Below, piece by piece: positions 30,611-36,203 of a DNA stretch of 36,203 bases (position 1 is its first letter; each line of letters begins with the position of its first letter). The position numbers and the translations under genes were made by a program. Source of the stretch: Candidatus Rubneribacter avistercoris (GTDB lineage Bacteria; Actinomycetota; Coriobacteriia; Coriobacteriales; Eggerthellaceae); the NCBI GenBank assembly GCA_019115845.1, contig DXCU01000021.1, positions 1-36,203 on the forward strand, given 5' to 3'. A model generated the notes under the pieces. That model did not search any database. It was given only the letters and a program-made list of their open reading frames with translations, and had not been told where the DNA came from.

Positions 30611-32144
30611 CGAACACCTCTTCTGTCACCTGGTCGATGCGCGCCAGCACGTCGGCGCGCTCCAAAAGCTCGATGCTCTCGAAAAGCGGCGGCGACACCA
30701 TGTTGCCGCACACGGCCACGCGCAAGGGCTGCAGCACGAGCTTGAGCTTCAGGTCCAGCTCCTCGGCCAGCGCCCGGCATGCTTCTTCGAGCGGCGCGGC
30801 CTCCCACGCCCGGCTCTCGTCGGCCAGCACGGCGCGGCACGCGGCCAGCGCCTCGTCGGCTCGTGCGCCCTCTTTCGCGAGCACCTTGGCGACGCTCTTC
30901 TCGTCCAGCTCGCGCACCTCAGGTCCCCAGAACAAAAACCCCAGCTTGGCGGGTATCTCGTCCAAGCGCGTCAGGCGCTCGGACACAAGCGGGTAGAGTC
31001 TGCGGTACCATTCGGGGCGCGCGTCGAGGTCGGCCGCGGCGCGCGCGAGCGCGTCTTCGGCCAGCTCCTCGTCGGCGGCAAGGCCCGCATGCGCGCGCCA
31101 AAGCCACGGCAGCGACGCGCGCACCCATTCGCTCGCGCCCATCTCCTTGATGTACTGGCCGTTCATCCATGCGAGCTTCGTCTCGTCGAACACGGCGTCC
31201 TTCTTGGTCACGCGCTCGAGGCTGAACTCGCGGCACAGCGTCTCGCGGTCGATGATCGTCGTCTCGCCGTCGAGCGACCAGCCCAGAAGCGCCAGGAAGT
31301 TCACCATGGCGTCAGGCAGGTAGCCGCGCTCGCAGAACTCCTCCACGCTGGCCGCGCCGTGGCGCTTCGAGAGCTTCTTGCCGTCCGGCCCGAGGATCAT
31401 CGACAGGTGGGCGAAGGTGGGCACGGGCAGCCCCAGCGCCTCGTAGATGAGGATCTGGCGCGGGGTGTTGGACAGGTGGTCGTCGCCGCGGATGACGTGC
31501 GTGACGCCCATGTTGGCGTCGTCGCACACCACGGCGAAGTTGTAGGTGGGGCTTCCGTCGGTGCGCACGACGATCATGTCGTCCATGACCTCGGCGGGGA
31601 AGCTCACGTGCCCGTACACGGCGTCGTCGAACTCGATGGCTCCGCGGTCCTCGGGCACCTTGAGGCGCCACACGTGCGGTTCGCCGGCCTCGATGCGGCG
31701 GGCGGCCTCGGCGGGGTTAAGGTCGCGGCACGTGCGGTCGTAGCCCGCGTAGCCGCCGTCCTCGGCCTCGGCCTTCGCGCGCTTGGCGTCCAGCTCCTCC
31801 TTCGTGCAGAAGCAGGGGTACACGCTGCCGCGTTTGCGCAGGCGTTCGAGTGCGGAAGCGTAGGTGTCCGCGCGCTGCGTTTGGAAGTAGGGGCCGGCCT
31901 TACCGCCCACCTCGGGGCCCTCGTCCCAGTCCAGCCCGAGCCACTTCATGGCGTTGAGGATGACCTGCACGTTCTCCTCGGTGGAACGCTCGGGGTCGGT
32001 GTCCTCGATGCGCAGGATGAAGTCGCCGCCCATCGCGCGGGCGAACGCCCAGTTGTAAATTGCCGTGCGCGCGCCGCCCACATGGAGCCGTCCGGTGGGG
32101 GAGGGCGCGAAGCGCACGCGCACCGCAGTGTTCTCGTCAGTCAT
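30603..32144 (-). CDS. gltX: Glutamyl-tRNA synthetase
   Basis: 513-aa class I synthetase that charges tRNA-Glu (and, in many Gram-positives lacking GlnRS, tRNA-Gln). The HIGH motif appears as GRLHVGGART (His21), and KMSKS as KKLSKRHG near residue 257. DRTCRDL and the C-terminal helical anticodon-binding region are normal. Length matches the family. ATG 32144 follows AAGGACG. A good promoter is visible on the same strand: TTGCGG (complement of 32226-32231), 16-nt spacer, TATACT (complement of 32204-32209). Confidence 0.97.
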   Translation of the reverse strand: MTDENTAVRVRFAPSPTGRLHVGGARTAIYNWAFARAMGGDFILRIEDTDPERSTEENVQVILNAMKWLGLDWDEGPEVGGKAGPYFQTQRADTYASALERLRKRGSVYPCFCTKEELDAKRAKAEAEDGGYAGYDRTCRDLNPAEAARRIEAGEPHVWRLKVPEDRGAIEFDDAVYGHVSFPAEVMDDMIVVRTDGSPTYNFAVVCDDANMGVTHVIRGDDHLSNTPRQILIYEALGLPVPTFAHLSMILGPDGKKLSKRHGAASVEEFCERGYLPDAMVNFLALLGWSLDGETTIIDRETLCREFSLERVTKKDAVFDETKLAWMNGQYIKEMGASEWVRASLPWLWRAHAGLAADEELAEDALARAAADLDARPEWYRRLYPLVSERLTRLDEIPAKLGFLFWGPEVRELDEKSVAKVLAKEGARADEALAACRAVLADESRAWEAAPLEEACRALAEELDLKLKLVLQPLRVAVCGNMVSPPLFESIELLERADVLARIDQVTEEVFGG

Positions 32145-32203
32145 AGCCGTCCTTCGGTCGGGCGTTGTCGAAGCGCGCCGGAACGGTTCCGGCGCCGTGT
32201 GCC

Positions 32204-32231
32204 AGTATAGACAACCCGCCGGCTGCCGCAA
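32204..32231 (-). promoter_or_regulatory. gltX promoter
   Basis: On the minus strand, TTGCGG (32231-32226) and TATACT (32209-32204) are separated by 16 nt, 60 nt ahead of the gltX start. Confidence 0.65.
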
Positions 32232-32274
32232 GCGGGGCGCGCGCCTTCCCCATCCAAAAAGCTGGGACGGGGCG

Positions 32275-32341
32275 ATGGCGGAGATGGAGGCGGGCGTTCG
32301 CCTATCGGAGAGCCTCCCTGCGACTTCGATCCCGTTTTTTG
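32275..32341 (+). other. Hairpin with T-run on the plus strand, divergent from gltX
   Basis: GGAGGC (around 32288-32293) can pair with GCCTCC (around 32311-32316) inside a weaker outer pairing of ACGGG with CCCGT, which is directly followed by TTTTTT. It resembles an intrinsic terminator, yet no plus-strand gene precedes it. It may end an unannotated short RNA divergent from gltX. Confidence 0.35.
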
Positions 32342-32522
32342 GACAAGTTCCCGAGTTATGAGTCATTTTTTGAACCCAAATAGCAGCGAGCAAAAGCGCT
32401 CTCTTGGCACGGTTTGAAAAACTCCTGCTCAAAAGATACATGTATATTAATCATATTATTTCGCATGTTGAGAAAGACTCATAACTCAAGAACTTGCAAC
32501 TCATAACTCGGGAACTTGTCCA
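32340..32522. repeat. 24-bp perfect inverted repeat with a third partial copy, AT-rich core
   Basis: The 24-mer at 32340-32363 (TGGACAAGTTCCCGAG, then TTATGAGT) is repeated exactly in inverted orientation at 32499-32522. A third copy, 18 of 20 matching, lies at 32477-32496 in the same orientation as the second, giving a 22-nt direct period. The 113-nt core is AT-rich, unlike its surroundings, and holds the palindrome ATACATGTAT near 32438. There is no gene in the core. The ends look like those of a small mobile element or a regulator-binding array. Confidence 0.8.
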
Positions 32523-32588
32523 TTTTTCTCAAAACATCTTGCATGAAGGTGGCTCGATTGTCTGTTTTGGCTATGAGACAACGTGCGC

Positions 32589-32599
32589 GGGGGGGGGGG
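32589..32599. repeat. Homopolymer of 11 G next to the stop codon of the nuclease-like gene
   Basis: Eleven consecutive G residues lie at 32589-32599, directly against the TAA (complement of 32600-32602) of the minus-strand gene. In mRNA it is a C-tract just after the stop. Such tracts slip easily during replication or sequencing. Slippage here would not change the encoded protein. Confidence 0.9.
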
Positions 32600-33541
32600 T
32601 TACCGTGCGAACAGCAACCGATGGAGTTCGCGGCGTTTCCGGTCCCATTTATCCCAGCCGGGACCAAACTTCTTTCCAAGTTCTTTTGCTAGGATGAGGG
32701 CTGCGCGTTCGAATTCGTGGTATTTGCTGGCTTGGTGCCAAGTGAGCGTCACGACATGCGTTCCAAGGTGCATCATGCCGTTGCGCCGTATGGCATCGCG
32801 TCCTATGCAGTGTTCGCTTTGGTGAAACTCGTCGCTGTCGTACTCGATGGCGACGTTCTTTTCGGGCCAGTACAGATCGGGCGAATAGTATGATTGGGGA
32901 AGTGAGGTGCGTCTTTTTCCGGGGATGGGGATGTGGGGATTGAGGACGGGTTTGGGTATTCCGAACCCTCCCATGCGCGGGTCAAAGGCGAGGGCTATGG
33001 CGATGTCTGTTTCCATGGGGGATCGGGAATTGTCGCAAGCGTATCGCATGATGCGGGTGAGGTTGGCAGCTCCGCGCGCATTGCGGCATGTCCTCGCGTA
33101 AAACTTGAGTTTTCGCGAGCTGGTGAGAGGCTTTGCATCCATGCTGGAGCTGGTGCGTCCTTGCGGGAGTCGATAGGAGCCGCAAAATTCAAAGATGGTC
33201 TCTGCAAGCAAGGGGGAGTTGAAAGATGAGGCAAGGGAGAGGCAGGTGAGCTCGGGGGAGGAGACGAATATGTTGTGGAACAGGCGGATGAACGAATCAC
33301 GTGGAAAATCCTTGCCGCACACATGGCACACGAGGCCGGGTAGGTTGCGCCGATCTTTCGCTTCTCGGCAAAACGTATGGATGGGGCGGGAGAGCCAGGA
33401 GAGCCCGGCTGCTGCCAGCTCCGCAAAGTCCGAGGGCTTGGCGGGTTCTTTTGGCGCGCCTGCTCCGGCAAGCCCGCACACGGGTTCCGGCTGGTTTCTC
33501 CAAAACTCCAAAGCCGATTCTTTGGTAAGGTACAAGGCCAT
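32600..33541 (-). CDS. PD-(D/E)XK-like nuclease-domain protein with zinc-knuckle-like motif
   Basis: 313 aa, not assigned to a named family. The C-terminal third reads as a small PD-(D/E)XK/Vsr- or DUF559-type fold: SPDLYW gives the Asp, IEYDSDEFH the E-x-D element, then a helix with Arg (GRDAIRRN) and the strand THVVTLTWHQ. The middle has CHVCGKDF, a possible half zinc knuckle, then a basic, Arg/Cys-rich region (SRKLKFYARTCRNARGAANLTRI). The N-terminus (ALYLTKESALEFWRNQ) recalls the opening of AbiEi-like proteins. A standard catalytic Lys after E-x-D is not evident. ATG 33541 follows AGGAG. The gene is flanked by the 24-bp inverted repeats downstream and the 11-nt tandem repeats upstream. 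Confidence 0.6.
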   Translation of the reverse strand: MALYLTKESALEFWRNQPEPVCGLAGAGAPKEPAKPSDFAELAAAGLSWLSRPIHTFCREAKDRRNLPGLVCHVCGKDFPRDSFIRLFHNIFVSSPELTCLSLASSFNSPLLAETIFEFCGSYRLPQGRTSSSMDAKPLTSSRKLKFYARTCRNARGAANLTRIMRYACDNSRSPMETDIAIALAFDPRMGGFGIPKPVLNPHIPIPGKRRTSLPQSYYSPDLYWPEKNVAIEYDSDEFHQSEHCIGRDAIRRNGMMHLGTHVVTLTWHQASKYHEFERAALILAKELGKKFGPGWDKWDRKRRELHRLLFAR

Positions 33542-33619
33542 AGGCAACTCCTGATTGCTGCTTGTGTTACAAGTCGATATTTTACCTGATGAAAGGCGTA
33601 TTTTCAAAGAATTGGGGGT

Positions 33620-33729
33620 GCTGGATTCGCGTTGGGGGCGTGCTGGAGGCGCGTTGGAGACACGTTGGATTCGCGCCGGGGACGCGCTGGGTTAGCGCTG
33701 GACGCGCGCTGGACGCGCGCTGGAAGGGT
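33620..33729. repeat. Ten tandem copies of an 11-nt repeat
   Basis: The stretch divides without gaps into ten 11-nt units starting at 33620 with consensus GCTGGANNCGC. Copies eight and nine (33697-33718) are identical (GCTGGACGCGC); the others differ at one to five positions. A further degenerate unit may precede it at 33609. It is intergenic, between the DUF1461 gene and the nuclease-like gene. A period of 11 nt is not divisible by three and is close to one DNA helical turn, which argues against coding and for a binding array or minisatellite. Confidence 0.9.
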
Positions 33730-33767
33730 CCCGAGGTTGCGCTTGACGACGGCGGGGGCGGAGGATC

Positions 33768-34502
33768 CTAGCGCGCTTTGCGCAGGCGGGTTCCACAGAT
33801 GAGGGCTGCGGCGGACAGGGCGGCGGTGACGGCGAGCCAGACGGCGCCCATTCCCATCCAAAACGCCGGCGGGTACATGGTGATGAGCAGCGACTCGTAG
33901 GAGAACGTCCAGGTGCCGTCGGCGAAGAACAGCGAGTGGAACGCAGCGAAGAAGCCGTTGAAATCGACGAGCACCCACGCTGCCAGCAGCGCGAACGCGA
34001 CGAGCACCGCCGCGCCCGATGCCACCAGCACGCCGCCAAGCGCCCGCCGCCCGCTGCGCACGCCCACGTGGGCCGCCGCGGCCACGGCGAGCACGGCCAC
34101 GGCGGCAAGCGCCACGCGCGCAACCGACACCACGCAGAACGCGTCGTCGAGGTGGGAGAGCGCGTCGGCGTCGAGCGTGTAGGCGTCGGGCGCGGCGGCC
34201 AGCTGCGCGTCGTCGGCGTCGGCGTAGCGCGTGCCCGCGCTCTCGTTGATGCTGCGGAGCGTGGCGAACAGGGCGTCGCGGTCGTTGGAGGCCACCGTGT
34301 AGTCGCGGGCGGCCACGGCGGCGCGCACCAGATCGTCGTGCGAGAACGGCGTGGAGGGGTTGTCGGTTCCCGAGAACGCGCCGGCCAGCGCCTCGGTGGT
34401 CTGCGGCGCCTCCGCGCAGGCGGCGAATCCCGCCGCCACGAACGTCACGGCTAACGCGGCGGTGGCCGTGACGGCAGCCAGCTTGTCGATCAGGTTGGAC
34501 AT
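33768..34502 (-). CDS. DUF1461 (TIGR01906-type) integral membrane protein
   Basis: 244 aa with four or five hydrophobic segments. A signal-like helix (residues 8-28) is followed by an extracytoplasmic domain of about 95 residues (HDDLVRAAVAARDYT... SHLDD), then three to four helices. The hallmark FNGFFAAFHSLFFADGTWTF and SLLITMYPPAFWMGMG match the family, whose function is unknown. ATG 34502 has AGGAAGGGAA rather far upstream (13 nt), so initiation may be weak. It follows the ATP-grasp gene with a 105-nt gap that contains a perfect 16-bp palindrome. Confidence 0.82.
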   Translation of the reverse strand: MSNLIDKLAAVTATAALAVTFVAAGFAACAEAPQTTEALAGAFSGTDNPSTPFSHDDLVRAAVAARDYTVASNDRDALFATLRSINESAGTRYADADDAQLAAAPDAYTLDADALSHLDDAFCVVSVARVALAAVAVLAVAAAAHVGVRSGRRALGGVLVASGAAVLVAFALLAAWVLVDFNGFFAAFHSLFFADGTWTFSYESLLITMYPPAFWMGMGAVWLAVTAALSAAALICGTRLRKAR

Positions 34503-34534
34503 GATTGAGGCGTTCCCTTCCTTCTCCTCGGCGC

Positions 34535-34550
34535 GCTGCCGGCCGGCAGC
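34535..34550. repeat. Perfect 16-bp palindrome between ATP-grasp and DUF1461 genes
   Basis: GCTGCCGGCCGGCAGC is fully self-complementary and is followed by a second GC palindrome (CCGGGCGCCGG). It may be part of a terminator or stabilising hairpin after the ATP-grasp gene; no U-run follows. Confidence 0.5.
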
Positions 34551-34607
34551 CGGGCGCCGGCCGTGACGTTCGTGGCGCTTCCGGCCGGTGCCTTCCCGGA
34601 TGCTTTC

Positions 34608-35981
34608 CTACTCGTCCCCGTCCACCCAGATGGTGGCGGCGGTGATGCCCTTCATCTGCTTGGAGATGGTGGGCAGCGGCCCTAAGCGGCTGAACACGCC
34701 CTGGAACCTTCCGTCGTAGAGGTACAGGCCGTTGAGGTTGTTGTACATCTGCGGCTCGAAGGGCACGTCTTCGTCGGCCAGCTCTTCGATGCCCGCGTCG
34801 GGCGGCAGCGTGAGCGTTTTGAACGGGCGGATGTAGCGCTGCACGATGAAGGGGTGCCCGGCGCGGTTGTTCGCGAAACGGTCCAACAGCTCCTCCCACT
34901 CCTCTTGCGAAACGTGGCAGCCGGCGTGCACGTCGTCGGCGCCGTAGTGGTCGGTGGGCTTGATGATCCACTCGTCTTTGTTCGCGCGGATCTGCGGCAG
35001 GTTCACGTGGTCGTCGTCCAGAAACGCGGTCAGGGGCACGGTCTGCTCGATGAACGACACCTCGTCGGCGTCCAAGAACGCGACGGTGCGCTTGTCGAAC
35101 AGCGCCTTGAAGATCTGCTTGTCGTGCACGATATGCCCGGCGAAGCTGCCGATGAGCGCCACCTTCTGCGCGCGCACGGCGTTGATGAGCTGCTGCGATT
35201 CGTCCCAGTGGTCGATGACGTCGTTGGTGACGCACCGCCGCCAGATGGCGTCGACGCGCCCGCCCTCGGCGTCGCGCAGCGCCTCGCCGTCGAAGGCGAG
35301 GTCGCGCACGTCGGCGACGACGCATTCCACGCCCCGCTTGCCGAACAGCTCGGCGAAGATGCGGAACTCGTCCACCACGCCGTTTTCCGGATAGTCGCAG
35401 ATGGCGATGCGCGGGTTGTCCACACGGCGCTCGTAGGTGGCGTAGATGCCCAAAAACGCGTCGATCCACGATTCGAACAGCTCGCAGCCGCGCACCCGGT
35501 GGCGGCTTGCGAACTCCTTGAACGCCGGGGAGTCCGCGATGGAGTTTCCGATCTCGCGGTTTTCGTTCATGCCCGACGAGCCGTCGCCGTTGAACTCGCA
35601 GAACCTCACGCGGTAGTCGTCCTCGTCCAAGAACGTGTCCACGCGGGCGAACGGCAGAAGCGAGTCGTAGCCGCGCGGCAGCAAGATGAGCTCTTCCAGG
35701 CGCGGGTCGAAGTCGAACACGCGACGGTAGGCGGGGTCGTCCAGGTAGCGCTGGATCACCTTGCACAGGATGCGGTGCGCCGTTTCGGCGGTGTCCTTCA
35801 TGACCTTGTGGGTTTCCTTGTTGAACAGGCGCGGCACGTACGAAGAGGCCACCACCCGGTGGTGCACGATGGCGGTGGAGCTTTGCATGTAGGCGAAGGC
35901 GGCGCGGCGGCCGGGCACATCGCCGCGCAGGCCTTCCAGGATGTCGAAGTACTCGCGGGTGTAATCGGCGTTGGAGGGCAT
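34608..35981 (-). CDS. Glutathionylspermidine-synthase-like ATP-grasp protein
   Basis: 457 aa. FCEFNGDGSSGMNENREIGN near 125-145 and the late block DEWIIKPTDHYGADDVHAGCHV with FIVQRYIRPF resemble the ATP-grasp domain of the GSP_synth family, which joins an amine to a peptide carboxylate. Gram-positive anaerobes do not normally make glutathione, so the true product is probably another peptide or polyamine amide. No amidase domain is fused. ATG 35981 follows AAGGGAG. Extended -10 TGGTACACT lies upstream (complement of 36015-36023). The gene stands alone at the head of a short unit with the DUF1461 gene. Confidence 0.68.
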   Translation of the reverse strand: MPSNADYTREYFDILEGLRGDVPGRRAAFAYMQSSTAIVHHRVVASSYVPRLFNKETHKVMKDTAETAHRILCKVIQRYLDDPAYRRVFDFDPRLEELILLPRGYDSLLPFARVDTFLDEDDYRVRFCEFNGDGSSGMNENREIGNSIADSPAFKEFASRHRVRGCELFESWIDAFLGIYATYERRVDNPRIAICDYPENGVVDEFRIFAELFGKRGVECVVADVRDLAFDGEALRDAEGGRVDAIWRRCVTNDVIDHWDESQQLINAVRAQKVALIGSFAGHIVHDKQIFKALFDKRTVAFLDADEVSFIEQTVPLTAFLDDDHVNLPQIRANKDEWIIKPTDHYGADDVHAGCHVSQEEWEELLDRFANNRAGHPFIVQRYIRPFKTLTLPPDAGIEELADEDVPFEPQMYNNLNGLYLYDGRFQGVFSRLGPLPTISKQMKGITAATIWVDGDE

Positions 35982-36014
35982 AGTGGCTCCCTTTCGTTAG
36001 GTGTGTTTGCGTCC

Positions 36015-36023
36015 AGTGTACCA
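36015..36023 (-). promoter_or_regulatory. Extended -10 promoter of the ATP-grasp gene
   Basis: TGGTACACT runs from 36023 to 36015 on the minus strand, 34 nt before the start codon, with no recognisable -35. Confidence 0.55.
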
Positions 36024-36129
36024 CTATCCGCGCCCGCCGCGCGTCGCTGCGGCTTCGGGGCGATGACGGAGGAATCCTTGATTGAATTTTTAAGTTGAAC
36101 ACCTGTCCAGTTTAACCTTGCAATTGGAT

Positions 36130-36191
36130 GGGGCGTAAGCCCCCGCCCTCTGCGAAGGCCTTTTGGCCTGAGCATAGGGCGCTTTTCTTTT
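36130..36191 (+). terminator. Tetraloop hairpin and two-level terminator at the window edge
   Basis: GGGGC-GTAA-GCCCC (36130-36143) is a hairpin closed by a GNRA-type loop. Directly after it, CGCCCT (36144-36149) pairs with AGGGCG (36176-36181) around an inner AGGCC-TTTT-GGCCT stem, followed by CTTTTCTTTT. It looks like an intrinsic terminator on the plus strand, possibly the end of a leader RNA for a gene beyond the window. Upstream, AAGTTGAAC and GTTTAACCTT (about 36091-36118) form an imperfect palindrome. Confidence 0.55.
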
Positions 36192-36203
36192 CGGAGCCGT
36201 TCT

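Noticed and set aside
32340..32522. CRISPR array
   Set aside because: Only three copies in mixed orientation, no regular spacers, no cas genes nearby.
33562..33771. A 69-codon plus-strand gene through the tandem repeats
   Set aside because: The 11-nt period is not a multiple of three, there is no ribosome binding site, and the protein is a repeat artefact.
33604..36102. A single minus-strand frame of 832 codons across the ATP-grasp gene, DUF1461 gene and tandem repeats
   Set aside because: Two genes with clear domains and ribosome binding sites occupy other frames; the long frame has low-complexity Arg/Ala content.

Overview
The window is high-GC, Gram-positive-type chromosomal DNA. The gene set suggests an anaerobic actinobacterium of the class Coriobacteriia, most likely family Eggerthellaceae (Eggerthella/Gordonibacter-like). 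The pointers are a Tat-exported membrane-bound uptake [NiFe] hydrogenase, a polyferredoxin, CarD, a VapBC module, strong Shine-Dalgarno sequences, many GTG starts and dense overlapping operons. The placement is inferred from content and style; no search was run.

Layout. 1-481 has no gene but carries two sets of inverted repeats. 482-2707 is a secreted C69-type peptidase with an Ig-like stalk and a C-terminal membrane anchor. 2833-7633 encodes a heterodimeric ABC exporter with one degenerate ATP site, followed by a HAD phosphatase. 7821-10771 is an overlapping operon: a protein resembling an AAA+ ATPase without a P-loop, an Rrf2/IscR-like regulator with three cysteines, and a MutY/Nth-superfamily glycosylase lacking its Fe-S cysteines. 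10780-11560 is a yybP-ykoY manganese riboswitch plus mntP. A perfect 34-bp hairpin separates mntP from the convergent pheA (11700-12551).

12915-16482 is the hydrogenase operon (small subunit, large subunit, cytochrome b), preceded by two palindromes and closed by a classic terminator. A divergent FMN reductase, a small three-helix membrane protein and the hydrogenase maturation protease follow (16569-18234). 18352-20242 holds a DUF488 protein, a CarD regulator and endonuclease III. 20374-21747 is a less GC-rich island with two tail-to-tail toxin-antitoxin modules (VapBC-like, and Phd with a ParE/RelE-type toxin).

22004-27767 contains mfd behind a hairpin-bearing leader, an EamA transporter and an M19 dipeptidase. 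On the minus strand, 27791-32144 has a PaaI-type thioesterase, a proline-rich membrane protein with a two-copy extracellular module, a polyferredoxin and gltX. 32145-33767 is the least explained part: a 24-bp inverted repeat with a third partial copy, an 11-G tract touching the stop codon of a PD-(D/E)XK-like gene, and ten tandem copies of an 11-nt repeat. The window closes with a DUF1461 membrane protein, a glutathionylspermidine-synthase-like ATP-grasp protein and a structured element at the right edge.

The hydrogenase genes, the maturation protease and the polyferredoxin fit an H2-oxidising anaerobe. Mfd, Nth, the MutY-like enzyme and CarD give the region a DNA-repair and RNA-polymerase theme. 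The best leads for something undescribed are the 32.3-33.7 kb repeat/nuclease-like region, the degenerate-AAA/Rrf2/clusterless-glycosylase operon, and the structured leaders and hairpins that match no RNA family I recognise.
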